From NCBI GenBank assembly GCA_002171975.2, contig NHIO02000035.1:5943-47069 (forward strand): a DNA stretch of 41,127 bases, given 5' to 3'. The notes beneath the pieces are model-generated. The model was not told the origin of the DNA. It worked only from the letters and a program-made list of their open reading frames with translations, and searched no databases. The stretch comes from Flavobacteriales bacterium TMED191. Its GTDB lineage: Bacteria; Bacteroidota; Bacteroidia; Flavobacteriales; TMED113. This document shows positions 8,399-16,750 of the stretch, one piece after another. The position numbers and the translations under genes are program-made. Position 1 is the first letter of the stretch; every line of letters starts with the position of its first letter.

Positions 8399-8691
8399 TA
8401 TTTAAAAGAAAATTGATCATTTTATAATTTAAATGGGCATGAAATAGTTAAAAAAATTACGGTAGTCATCTTATTATCAGACTTTTACACGCACCGATAT
8501 TCAATAAACAATTTAATGTTAATAAAAACAATAAATATTGAGTAATAATTACAGTATTAACTGATTTAAATTAAGAAAAAAAAGTTTATATATTAAAAGT
8601 TTACCATAATGCATAAATTTTAAAAATAATTTGGAAATCAAATACAATGATACTTAAATTTGGCCTTGTAATAACTAAAAAATATTTTGTT
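8399..8691. other. Longest gene-free stretch of the window (293 bp)
   Basis: This AT-rich spacer follows the PLP enzyme and leads into the first mini-protein. I see no coding frame, tRNA or clear hairpin. It holds loosely repeated AACAATTT/AACAATAAA blocks at about 8500-8545, and its right end carries a promoter (8631-8662). Confidence 0.5.
8631..8662 (+). promoter_or_regulatory. Bacteroidota promoter for the first mini-protein
   Basis: TTG (8631-8633), a 21-nt spacer and TAAATTTG (8655-8662) match TTG-N17-23-TAnnTTTG exactly. Transcription would begin near 8668, after the upstream ATG at 8647. This supports the ATG at 8692 as the real start and gives a leader of roughly 20-25 nt. Confidence 0.6.
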
Positions 8692-8904
8692 ATGAATAAT
8701 GCATTTAAAAGTTTAGGTGATTTTATATCTGGACTAACAGGACTTGTAATGTCTTTAATCGGATTAGGTATTGTTGTACAAATAGCTGGATTTGAATTTG
8801 TTGATGTTATTGGATCAATTACTGGATGGGTTGGTGAGTTTGCGAATGGTGGATTTGTTGGTTTAGTAGCATTACTTATTGTAATTGCTTTAGCTAAAAA
8901 ATAA
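8692..8904 (+). CDS. 70-aa two-helix membrane mini-protein (paralogue A)
   Basis: Function is not recognised. The protein has an amphipathic start (MNNAFKSLGDFISGL), a first membrane helix holding LGIVVQIAG, a short Gly-rich loop (DVIGSITGWVGEFANGG), a second helix (FVGLVALLIVIALA) and a KK end. It shares the core pattern LGhVVQ...h(I/V)Gxh...G.hG..hhGhhxLLhh with the next gene, so the two are paralogues. The start at 8692 is chosen because the promoter's transcription start lies after the alternative ATG at 8647, and that extension (LVITKKYF) has no match in the paralogue. It is followed by a strong terminator, so it forms its own transcript. A small-molecule channel, holin-like or peptide-toxin role would be speculation. 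Confidence 0.75.
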   Translation: MNNAFKSLGDFISGLTGLVMSLIGLGIVVQIAGFEFVDVIGSITGWVGEFANGGFVGLVALLIVIALAKK

Positions 8905-8920
8905 TTGCCTATTTAAGTAG

Positions 8921-8954
8921 AAAAAGCCCGCTTAACTAAAGTGGGCTTTTTTTT
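8921..8954 (+). terminator. Intrinsic terminator after mini-protein A
   Basis: The stem GCCCGCTT/AAGTGGGC (8926-8933 and 8939-8946, one G-U pair) closes a 5-nt AACTA loop. It is flanked by five A's and followed by eight T's (8947-8954), a textbook rho-independent terminator. The A/T flanks extend the stem. Read from the minus strand, the A-run becomes a weaker T-run, so it may work both ways. Confidence 0.92.
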
Positions 8955-9001
8955 ATTTTAAAATAATATATTAAGTTTAAGTTCATTTTACTTTTAATCT
9001 C

Positions 9002-9223
9002 ATGAAAAAAATTCTTGAAAGAATTCAAACAATAATTAAAACTGGCATCGAAATTGCAGTGCCCGTTTTGTGTTTAGGGGTGGTAGTCCAATTAATTATT
9101 GGAGAGCCATTATTTGGCTGGAACGTAGTTGGTAATATATCTAAAGCTATTGGACAATTTGGACAAACTAACTTTATTGGTATTGCTTCATTATTAGTTT
9201 TATACTCGTATATTAATAAATAA
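9002..9223 (+). CDS. 73-aa two-helix membrane mini-protein (paralogue B)
   Basis: Function is unknown. This is a paralogue of the preceding mini-protein: the amphipathic N-terminus (MKKILERIQTIIKTG) leads into a first helix ending LGVVVQLIIG, a loop (GWNVVGNISKAIGQFG) and a second helix (FIGIASLLVLYSYI) with a final NK. Compared with copy A, it has a longer loop (EPLFGW) and a more basic N-terminus. It lies beyond the terminator of copy A, so it needs its own promoter. A TACTTTTA at 8989-8996 is only 5 nt from the ATG and is not convincing. It converges on polA with a 28-bp gap. Similar short proteins occur in other Flavobacteriia as I recall them, without a known role. Confidence 0.75.
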   Translation: MKKILERIQTIIKTGIEIAVPVLCLGVVVQLIIGEPLFGWNVVGNISKAIGQFGQTNFIGIASLLVLYSYINK

Positions 9224-9251
9224 TAAAACTCAACCCTCTTTATTTTAGAAA

Positions 9252-11951
9252 TTAATGTGCATCTAACCAGTTTGCGCCAAATCCAATATCTACTTTTAGT
9301 GGCACCTTTGTGTTATATATATTCTCCATTGCGTGTCTTACTGTATTTTGGATTATTTCTTTTTCTGAATTATGTACATCAAAAACTAATTCGTCATGAA
9401 CTTGTAATATCAATTTTGATTTAAAGGAATTAGCTCTAAATTCATTATGTATGTTAATCATGGCTAGCTTGATTAAATCAGCTGCCGAACCCTGCACTGG
9501 CATATTTACTGCATTGCGTTCATCATGTCCACGAATAAATGAATTTCTAGAGTTTATATTTCTCAAGTACCGTTTTCTTCCCAAGATAGTTTGCACATAA
9601 CCATTTTCTTTAGCAAAATAAATTTGGTCATCAATATATTTTTTAAGCATTGGATATGTCTCAAAATATATTTTTATAAGTTCTGACGCCTCTTTTCGGT
9701 TTAATGTGCTTTGTTCACTTAAACCAAAAGCAGATACGCCATAAATAATACCAAAATTTACAACTTTAGCATTTGATCTCATTTCCGAAGTAACCTTATC
9801 TAAATCTACCTTAAACACTTTTGATGCCGTAGATTTATGTATGTCTTCTTCCTTCAGAAATGCTTTAATCATAGTCTCTTCCTTACTAAGCTCAGCTATT
9901 AATCTTAATTCTATTTGTGAATAATCAGCTGCCATTAATATGTGGTTTTTATCAGAAGCAATAAATGCTCGTCTAACATCTTTTCCAGATTTTTTCCTAA
10001 TAGGAATATTTTGTAAGTTGGGAGAACTTGAACTTAATCTTCCTGTATTTGTTACAGTTTGATTAAATGTTGTGTGAATCTTTTTGTCACCTTTCTCAAT
10101 CAAAGAAGGAAGTGCATTCACATAAGTAGATAAAAGTTTTTGATAGGTCCTATATAATAAAATCTTTTCAATAATTGGATGAGTATTTTTTAATTTAACT
10201 AACTCGTTTTCATTAGTTGAAAATTGACCAGATTTAGTTTTTTTTGGCTTTTCAGATAATTTCATCTTTTGAAATAAAACTTCACCCAATTGTTTAGGGG
10301 AAGCAATATTAAAATTTTGATTAGCTAACTTATGGATCTGGTCAGTCAACAAAGTAATTTGCTGAGTTAATTTATTAGAATAATTATTGAGTGCAACTGT
10401 ATCAATACGCACACCATTAAACTCCATTTGTAACAAAACCTTGACAAGTGGCTTTTCAACATCCTTAAAAAGCGGTGTTAAATCATTTTTTTCTAATGTA
10501 ATTAATTGTTTTTTATAAAGTTCTATTAAAATAAGCGATGTCTCGATTAAATAGTATTTAACCCCCTCCTCACTATTCATATCGATTGAATCTAAATGTA
10601 AAGAATCTAAATTATTACGATGTGCTATATTGCTGAGAGAACGATTGTTTTCAGGATTAATAAGATAGTCTGCAATAGTTACATCAAAAAAGTTATCGCA
10701 AAAATTAATCTTATATTGAGCTAAGAGTTTAAATACATTCTTTGAATCAAAATATATTTTCATGATATTTTTAGAGACAAATAACGGCTCTAGAGTTAAT
10801 AAACAAATCTTAACAATCAAGGTTTTAGTGAAAAAAATATAATAATGATTTGTATTACTAAAAATGGAAAGGCCTGATATATTATTATCTGCATTATATA
10901 ATGAAATCCCTATACTAGATTCTAATTCTAGATTTTTAACAGCATCTTTTATTTCTTGATAGCTGTCAAGTTGAATAGCACTATCCGATGATTGACTTGT
11001 TGGCTTATTATCACTAGAAAATAGACTTAACTGTCTTGATGCTGAATCAATATCAATGGTGGGCTCTGAACTATTGTAAGAAAATACTTTTCTTATTCTT
11101 TCATTAAGTCTCCTAAATTCTAATTCTTTAAAGATAGCATTTAATTGATCCCAGTTAGGTTCTATAATTTTTAAATCTTTCGAATCTAACTGAATCGGGA
11201 CATCTACAACGATTTTTGCTAATTGCTTAGAAAGTATAGCATTTGAATGTGAATTAATTATTTTTTCTTTTAGTTTTCCCTCTAAATTTTCGATTGATTT
11301 ATATACTTCTTCTAAAGAACCATATTTTTTAAGCAATTTTGATGCAGTTTTAGGCCCAACACCAGCAATCCCAGGAATATTGTCGACTGCATCTCCGACC
11401 ATTCCTAAATAATCTACTACTTGATGAACATAATCAATTCCGAATTTTTCACAAACTGTTTTAACATTCCAAATTTGATGTTTACTTCCTCGGTTACCTG
11501 GACGATACATGAAAATACTGTCTGACACAAGTTGTGCAAAATCCTTGTCAGGAGTAACCATATAGGTTAAGAACTCTTGATTAGAAGCTTGCTTTGCAAG
11601 AGTTCCAATAACATCATCCGCTTCAAATCCATCTACAAATAATATGGGGATATTTAGAGCTGTAAGAATATTTTTAATATAAGGGATAGCTCCTGATATC
11701 CCTTCGGGCATTGCATCTCGATTTGCTTTATATTCGACGTATTGAATATGTCTATGTGTTTTTTGGGGAGTATCAAAAACTACGCCTAAATGAGTTAAAT
11801 CTTCATTTGACAACAATTCGGTAATTGAATTAACAAATCCATAAATTGCTGAAGTTTCAAATCCATCTGAATTGAATCGTGGGTTTTTAGAAAATGCAAA
11901 ATATGATCTATAAATCATTGCATATGCATCAATTAAAAATAACTTTTTCAT
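9252..11951 (-). CDS. polA: DNA polymerase I
   Basis: PolA fills repair gaps and removes Okazaki primers. The 899-aa product has a 5'-nuclease domain (LIDAYAMIYRSYFAF; EADDVIGTLA near 109; PDKDFAQLV; GIAGVGPKTASKLL), a middle 3'-5' exonuclease-type domain, and a polymerase domain with motif A (ADYSQIELR, near 674), motif B (RSNAKVVNFGIIYG) and motif C (QVHDELVFD, near 850). In the middle domain the carboxylates appear lost: Exo I FDTET reads ISLYN, the Exo II KYD reads KNV, and Exo III DAD reads ETS, so proofreading is probably absent. I chose ATG 11951 (MKKLFLIDAYAM) because the longer frame to 11999 adds an atypical leader across the intergenic repeat. Confidence 0.96.
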   Translation of the reverse strand: MKKLFLIDAYAMIYRSYFAFSKNPRFNSDGFETSAIYGFVNSITELLSNEDLTHLGVVFDTPQKTHRHIQYVEYKANRDAMPEGISGAIPYIKNILTALNIPILFVDGFEADDVIGTLAKQASNQEFLTYMVTPDKDFAQLVSDSIFMYRPGNRGSKHQIWNVKTVCEKFGIDYVHQVVDYLGMVGDAVDNIPGIAGVGPKTASKLLKKYGSLEEVYKSIENLEGKLKEKIINSHSNAILSKQLAKIVVDVPIQLDSKDLKIIEPNWDQLNAIFKELEFRRLNERIRKVFSYNSSEPTIDIDSASRQLSLFSSDNKPTSQSSDSAIQLDSYQEIKDAVKNLELESSIGISLYNADNNISGLSIFSNTNHYYIFFTKTLIVKICLLTLEPLFVSKNIMKIYFDSKNVFKLLAQYKINFCDNFFDVTIADYLINPENNRSLSNIAHRNNLDSLHLDSIDMNSEEGVKYYLIETSLILIELYKKQLITLEKNDLTPLFKDVEKPLVKVLLQMEFNGVRIDTVALNNYSNKLTQQITLLTDQIHKLANQNFNIASPKQLGEVLFQKMKLSEKPKKTKSGQFSTNENELVKLKNTHPIIEKILLYRTYQKLLSTYVNALPSLIEKGDKKIHTTFNQTVTNTGRLSSSSPNLQNIPIRKKSGKDVRRAFIASDKNHILMAADYSQIELRLIAELSKEETMIKAFLKEEDIHKSTASKVFKVDLDKVTSEMRSNAKVVNFGIIYGVSAFGLSEQSTLNRKEASELIKIYFETYPMLKKYIDDQIYFAKENGYVQTILGRKRYLRNINSRNSFIRGHDERNAVNMPVQGSAADLIKLAMINIHNEFRANSFKSKLILQVHDELVFDVHNSEKEIIQNTVRHAMENIYNTKVPLKVDIGFGANWLDAH

Positions 11952-11963
11952 ATTTTTTGTGAT

Positions 11964-11991
11964 ATTTACAAATAATAATTGATTTGTAAAT
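11964..11991. promoter_or_regulatory. Perfect 10-bp inverted repeat in polA/HTTM divergent spacer
   Basis: ATTTACAAAT (11964-11973) and ATTTGTAAAT (11982-11991) are exact reverse complements separated by AATAATTG. It begins 13 bp upstream of the polA ATG and ends 37 bp upstream of the gene at 12029. It could be a dimeric regulator's operator, but AT-rich sequence forms such repeats fairly easily. Confidence 0.35.
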
Positions 11992-12028
11992 GTAAACATT
12001 TAAATAAAATTTAATTATTTTAAATATT

Positions 12029-13318
12029 ATGTATTTCAAAGAATTAAGGTCATGGATGCACACCTGTATCCCAAATACATCTATTGTTGTATTTAGAATT
12101 ACATTTTCAATTATACTTTTAATACAAACATTTTATTTTTTTTATAATGATTTTATTTCTGAAAATATTATTAAGCCATTTGTTTTATTTCCGTTTATAG
12201 AAGGTATATACCCCCAAAACAAAACATCACTATTAATAATCGCATCCTTTATGTTAATTGCAAATATTGGGATGATTATAAATCGTACAGCGAGATTTTC
12301 TTCATTAATTTTTTGTATTTGTTTCACTTACTTTTGGCTATTAGACAAGGGGTATTTTAATAATCACTATTACTTTATATCAATAATTTGTTTTTTACTT
12401 TTTTTAATAAATACAAAAAGTTCACTTAAAAAGAATATTCTAGTACCTCGAATATCTCTTTTATCTCTGCAATTAATGATTTTTATTGTATACTTTATTT
12501 CTGGTATAAATAAATTAAACCCCTATTGGCTTTTTGACTTGCAACCTATAACACACATTTTAGAAGTAAAACATGAATTAACTAAGAACCCAATTTTTAT
12601 TCAAAAATGGTTAGCAATTGCAATGAGCTATTCTGCTTTATTGTTTGATTTATTTATTGGATTCCTATTACTTGGAAAAAAAACTAGAAGCTTTGGATTT
12701 ATATTAGTTATCTCCTTTAATATTATTAATTTTTATCTATTTCGTGATGTTGGAGAAATTGGATTATTCCCATTTTTTATGATTTCTACATTAGTCCTAT
12801 TTATTAATCCCAGGAAAATTCAAAAGATTTTAAAATTAGAAGACCAAAAAGAATACGTGATCCGAAATAATCAAGTAATAAATAAATTAATTCTAGTGTT
12901 TTTAATAATTCATATACTTCTTCCTTTTAGACATATATTTTTCAATGGTCATGTTGATTATAATGGTATTGGGCAAAGATTTTCATGGAGAATGAAAATA
13001 ATGTATAAAGAGTCGGTTATTGAGTACTTTATTATTGATAAAGTATCACAAAAAAAATATTCTGTTGATATTTCAAAAATGCTAACCCCCATGCAATACA
13101 ACAATCTCAAATACTATCCCGATTTAATTATCCCTTTATCCAAAAAAATTAAGTCAGAAGCGATAGAAAAATTTAATATCCAACATCCTAAAATAACTTG
13201 TAATTATAAAACATCATTTATGGGTAGAGAGGCACAATTGTTATTTTCACCAGAAATTGATTTAAGTAAAATATCCACTAAGAAATGGGTAAATCAATGG
13301 ATATGGGAATTAAATTAA
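12029..13318 (+). CDS. HTTM / vitamin K-dependent gamma-carboxylase-like membrane protein
   Basis: A 429-residue protein with about nine membrane helices in its first 310 residues and a soluble C-terminal part. The block LLDKGYFNNHYYF (104-116) and later LQLMIFIVYFISGINKLNPYWL are the recognisable HTTM/VKG-carboxylase family features, as is GQRFSWRMK near the last third. The animal enzyme carboxylates glutamates using vitamin K epoxidation. Bacterial homologues are common in marine Bacteroidota, but their substrates are mostly unknown, so the reaction here is not assigned. It is divergent from polA. The stop overlaps the convergent glutaminyl cyclase stop by 4 bp. Confidence 0.82.
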   Translation: MYFKELRSWMHTCIPNTSIVVFRITFSIILLIQTFYFFYNDFISENIIKPFVLFPFIEGIYPQNKTSLLIIASFMLIANIGMIINRTARFSSLIFCICFTYFWLLDKGYFNNHYYFISIICFLLFLINTKSSLKKNILVPRISLLSLQLMIFIVYFISGINKLNPYWLFDLQPITHILEVKHELTKNPIFIQKWLAIAMSYSALLFDLFIGFLLLGKKTRSFGFILVISFNIINFYLFRDVGEIGLFPFFMISTLVLFINPRKIQKILKLEDQKEYVIRNNQVINKLILVFLIIHILLPFRHIFFNGHVDYNGIGQRFSWRMKIMYKESVIEYFIIDKVSQKKYSVDISKMLTPMQYNNLKYYPDLIIPLSKKIKSEAIEKFNIQHPKITCNYKTSFMGREAQLLFSPEIDLSKISTKKWVNQWIWELN

Positions 13319-14298
13319 TCTTCATGATAAAGTACTTCCAGAACAGTCTGTCCGACTGCATTTAAAGTAGCTTTATCTATATTACTCATGTCATCAGAAT
13401 GCTTGTGATGATGTTTATTAAAACGATTATGTGTGTTAGCGTCATACTCAACAATATTGATTGTTGGAATATGTATCAGATTATTAATATATAAGTGATC
13501 ATCAATAATTGGTGGTGTTTTTTCGGAAATAAAAAAATTTGAATAACCATTTTTTGATGCTGTGCTCCAGACCTTTTCTACAATACGTGATGCAAATTTT
13601 ATAGATACTCCCTCTTTGGTAAATCTCGCATTCTCACCTCCTACCATATCTAATAAGATGCCATAATCAGCAAAGTAATTTGCAACATGTGGATTATTTG
13701 ACCAATACTGTGACCCTAGACACCATGAATGAGGCTTTGAATTTATAGTACCGCTAGGTTCACCTTGATCCTCAACGTCAAAAAAGATTATATCAACACC
13801 AATATCTATGGGTTTTATTTGAATTTGTCGCGCAATTTCTAATAAAACACCTACCCCACTGCCACCGTCATTAGCGCCTAAAATTGGATTATTAATATTA
13901 ATAGAATCGTTATCAGCTATATATCTACTGTCCCAATGTGCACATAATAAAATTCTTGTATATGCATCATTATTAAATGATGCAATAATATTCTTCATGC
14001 TCATTCTATGTCCATCAAAACGTTCAACAACATCTGATTGGATAATTACTTCTGCACCATACTCTGACAATTTATTTTTTAAATAAATAGCACAATTTAA
14101 ATGAGCCTGAGAGTTTGGAACTCGGGGTCCAAAATTAACTTGAGCTTCAATAAAAGAATAAGCTGAATCTGCATTAAATTTTGGAACTATTATTTCAGCT
14201 GTTTCAATATCTAGTTTTAATGATTTTACCTCATTATTTTTACATGAAAAAAATAGAAAAACTAAAATACTAACTAATATGTTTCCAGGTCGCACCAT
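13315..14298 (-). CDS. Glutaminyl-peptide cyclotransferase, M28-family lipoprotein
   Basis: A 327-residue zinc-dependent M28-fold protein with a lipoprotein signal (hydrophobic [13 protein letters not shown], lipidation Cys about 19). Motifs are CAHWDSR (119-124), [14 protein letters not shown] with metal ligand D144, the acidic FDVEDQGE cluster (173-180), [11 protein letters not shown] with D266/D267, and HKHSDDM with H300. These match animal-type (type II) glutaminyl cyclases known from Bacteroidota, which convert N-terminal Gln of exported proteins to pyroglutamate. A plain aminopeptidase is the alternative. The start lies 29 bp inside cysS, so it is last in a threonine dehydrogenase-cysS run. 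It probably acts in the periplasm, anchored to a membrane. Confidence 0.82.
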   Translation of the reverse strand: MVRPGNILVSILVFLFFSCKNNEVKSLKLDIETAEIIVPKFNADSAYSFIEAQVNFGPRVPNSQAHLNCAIYLKNKLSEYGAEVIIQSDVVERFDGHRMSMKNIIASFNNDAYTRILLCAHWDSRYIADNDSININNPILGANDGGSGVGVLLEIARQIQIKPIDIGVDIIFFDVEDQGEPSGTINSKPHSWCLGSQYWSNNPHVANYFADYGILLDMVGGENARFTKEGVSIKFASRIVEKVWSTASKNGYSNFFISEKTPPIIDDHLYINNLIHIPTINIVEYDANTHNRFNKHHHKHSDDMSNIDKATLNAVGQTVLEVLYHED

Positions 14299-15736
14299 CT
14301 TTTGTGTCTTTTATTTCAATATTTAAACTATTTAAACCATCTCTAATTTTATCAGCAGTCTCCCAGTCCTTATTTTTTTTTGAATTGTTTCTAATGTCTA
14401 AAATCAAAGACATGACATCACTTATGTCAGAAGAATTACTTTTATCCTCTATACTAGAAAGACCGAAAATATCTACTACATATTTATTAAATAATTTTTT
14501 TAACTCTTCAATATTATCACCAGATAAATGATTACTACCTTCTTTAGTAGAGTTAATAATTTTTACTGCGTCAAATAGATGCGATAAAACAATAGGAGTA
14601 TTTAAATCATCATTAATAGCTTCATCACACTTAGAAGTAAATAAAGATACATCTAGATTTGAAGATTTATGAGGTTGAATCTCGTTTAACGTATTTATAC
14701 CATTAAATAATCTAATTAGTCCTTTCTCAGCTGCTTTAAGGGCAGAGTTGGAAAAATCTATCGTGCTTCTATAATGAGCTTGTAAAAGAAAAAATCTAAT
14801 GACCATTGGATGATAGGCTTGTTCGAGTTTATCATGAGATCCTTCAAAAAACTCGTTTAATGTTATAAAGTTTCCTAATGACTTCCCCATTTTCTGACCC
14901 CCAATAGTTATCATATTATTGTGCATCCAATAATTAGCACCTTTATTATTATTAGCAGCACAACATTGAGCTATTTCAGCCTCATGGTGAGGAAATACTA
15001 AATCCATACCTCCACCATGTATATCAAACTCTTCTCCCAAATACTTACAACTCATTGCAGAACATTCTAAGTGCCAACCTGGAAATCCGTCACCCCATGG
15101 AGATGGCCACCTCATAATATGCTCTGGGGACGCATTTTTCCATAAAGCAAAATCAACTGAGTTTTTTTTATCCGATTGACCTGCTAAATCTCTTGTGTTA
15201 TCCATCAAGTCTTCGATTTTTCTTCTTGAAAGAGATCCATATTTATTAGACTTGTTATACTTGACAACATCAAAATAGACTGAACCATTAACCACATAAC
15301 CAAAACCATTAATAATAATTTTTTTAATCATTTCTATTTGTTCAATAATATGTCCTGATGCCAACGGTTCAATACTTGGGGATTGTACATTTAATTTGTC
15401 CATTGACTCATGATATTTTTTTGTATAAAAATGAGCCACTTCCATTGGTTCAAGTTGTAAAGCTTTTGCTGTTTCTCCGATTTTATCCCCACCTTCATCA
15501 GCATCATTTACTAAATGACCAACATCGGTTATATTTCTGACATATCTGACTTTGTATTTTAAATGCTTAAAATATCTAAACAAAATATCAAATGTTATTG
15601 CCGGTCTAGCGTGACCTAGGTGTCCCTCACCATAAACAGTAGGTCCGCATACATACATTGTAACTACGCCAGGTCTAATTGACTTAAAAACCTCCTTTTT
15701 TGCTGATAATGTATTATATATTTTAAAATCTTGCAT
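14270..15736 (-). CDS. cysS: Cysteinyl-tRNA synthetase
   Basis: This class I synthetase charges tRNA-Cys. Signature elements are [18 protein letters not shown] (zinc Cys plus HIGH-type HLGH), [33 protein letters not shown] (zinc/cysteine site) and KMGKSLGN (KMSKS loop, with Gly in third position). The anticodon-binding C-terminal domain ends in TWKHIS. Length (488 aa) is typical. It follows the threonine dehydrogenase by 8 bp, and its 3' end overlaps the glutaminyl cyclase start by 29 bp, so the three genes are probably one transcript. Confidence 0.97.
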   Translation of the reverse strand: MQDFKIYNTLSAKKEVFKSIRPGVVTMYVCGPTVYGEGHLGHARPAITFDILFRYFKHLKYKVRYVRNITDVGHLVNDADEGGDKIGETAKALQLEPMEVAHFYTKKYHESMDKLNVQSPSIEPLASGHIIEQIEMIKKIIINGFGYVVNGSVYFDVVKYNKSNKYGSLSRRKIEDLMDNTRDLAGQSDKKNSVDFALWKNASPEHIMRWPSPWGDGFPGWHLECSAMSCKYLGEEFDIHGGGMDLVFPHHEAEIAQCCAANNNKGANYWMHNNMITIGGQKMGKSLGNFITLNEFFEGSHDKLEQAYHPMVIRFFLLQAHYRSTIDFSNSALKAAEKGLIRLFNGINTLNEIQPHKSSNLDVSLFTSKCDEAINDDLNTPIVLSHLFDAVKIINSTKEGSNHLSGDNIEELKKLFNKYVVDIFGLSSIEDKSNSSDISDVMSLILDIRNNSKKNKDWETADKIRDGLNSLNIEIKDTKDGATWKHIS

Positions 15737-15744
15737 TTAACTTA

Positions 15745-16704
15745 TTATTTCTTGTATCTTTTTTTCAAATTTAATATAATATCATTAACCATTTGCGATA
15801 AATTAAAATTTGGTTTCCAACCCCAATCTTTTCTTGCATAATCATCATTAATTGATTGAGGCCACCCTTTTGCCAAATCGTCTCTATAATCAGGTTCATA
15901 TTTTACTGTAAAATCTTTAAAGTACTTTTTTATCTCATGTTCTATCTCCTTAGGGCTAAAATATAACGATGATAAATTATATGATGTTCGTATTTTTATT
16001 GAGTTTAAAGGAGCATCCATAATACTAATTGTTGCATTAATGGCGTCATCCATATACATCATTGGTAATGTTCTATTCTCAGATAAGAAACATGTGTAAT
16101 TTCTATTTTTGATTGCTTCATGAAATATATCTACTGCATAATCTGTGGTACCTCCTCCAGGCATTGACTCCCATCCTATCAAGCCTGGATACCTTAGACT
16201 ACGCACATCAATTCCAAACTTACTATAATAATAATTACATAAATTTTCACCTGCCAATTTACTTACACCGTAAATAGTGGTTGGCTCTGTAATTGCGTAC
16301 TGATCTACATTATTTTTTGGAGAAGAAGGTCCAAACACTGCAATTGAACTGGGCCAAAAAATTTTCTTAATTTTTTTATCCTTTGCAAAATTTAAAATAT
16401 GACGTAAACCATTTATATTTAAATCCCATGCCTTATCAATATTCTCCTCACCTTTTGCAGATAAATAAGCTGCTAATAAATAGACCTCAGCAATATTATG
16501 CTTATTAATAATTAACTCTAATTTTTCTTTATCTAAAACACTACAAAGTTCGAAAATAAATTTGTGTGACTTCCGAGGAGGATTTAAATCACTACCTATT
16601 ACATTTTCGTAACCGTATTTTTTACATAACCTATTAATTAAAACAGTACCAATTTGACCATTTGAACCAATAACTAAAATCTTTTTTTTTAACGACATAA
16701 ACAT
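15745..16704 (-). CDS. L-threonine 3-dehydrogenase, SDR (epimerase-like) type
   Basis: A 319-residue extended SDR enzyme. The NAD-binding loop is GSNGQIG (13-19), the catalytic pair is Y145/K149 in TIYGVSKLAGE, and the stretch PGGGTTDYAVDIFHEAI (about 182-198) is diagnostic of the short-chain L-threonine dehydrogenases characterised in flavobacteria. They oxidise threonine to 2-amino-3-ketobutyrate, which is then cleaved to glycine and acetyl-CoA by a ligase not seen in this window. The start may be ATG 16704 or ATG 16698 (MSLKKKILVIG). It heads the operon with cysS. A TATATTTG box at 16723-16716 lies just upstream. Confidence 0.9.
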   Translation of the reverse strand: MFMSLKKKILVIGSNGQIGTVLINRLCKKYGYENVIGSDLNPPRKSHKFIFELCSVLDKEKLELIINKHNIAEVYLLAAYLSAKGEENIDKAWDLNINGLRHILNFAKDKKIKKIFWPSSIAVFGPSSPKNNVDQYAITEPTTIYGVSKLAGENLCNYYYSKFGIDVRSLRYPGLIGWESMPGGGTTDYAVDIFHEAIKNRNYTCFLSENRTLPMMYMDDAINATISIMDAPLNSIKIRTSYNLSSLYFSPKEIEHEIKKYFKDFTVKYEPDYRDDLAKGWPQSINDDYARKDWGWKPNFNLSQMVNDIILNLKKRYKK

Positions 16705-16715
16705 GAATATAGTAA

Positions 16716-16743
16716 CAAATATATAATCTATTAATTATCTTTG
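16716..16743. promoter_or_regulatory. Back-to-back -7 boxes between divergent genes
   Basis: The 46-bp spacer 16705-16750 holds TATATTTG on the minus strand (16723-16716, toward the threonine dehydrogenase) and TATCTTTG on the plus strand (16736-16743, toward trhO). Both match TAnnTTTG. No TTG is found at the proper distance for either. The plus box is 7 nt from the trhO ATG, so that mRNA would be nearly leaderless. Confidence 0.4.
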
Positions 16744-16750
16744 ATTTAAG

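Noticed and set aside
8647..8691. Upstream ATG extending mini-protein A by 15 residues
   Set aside because: The promoter's -7 box (8655-8662) lies downstream of this ATG, and the extension has no counterpart in paralogue B.
8692..9223. Reading the mini-proteins as a toxin-antitoxin pair, bacteriocin or holin
   Set aside because: Both are hydrophobic paralogues separated by a terminator. There is no antitoxin-like partner, leader motif, immunity or export gene nearby, nor any phage gene.
9224..9251. Terminator between mini-protein B and polA
   Set aside because: Only a 6-bp A/T stem (AATAAA/TTTATT) is present, with no GC core.
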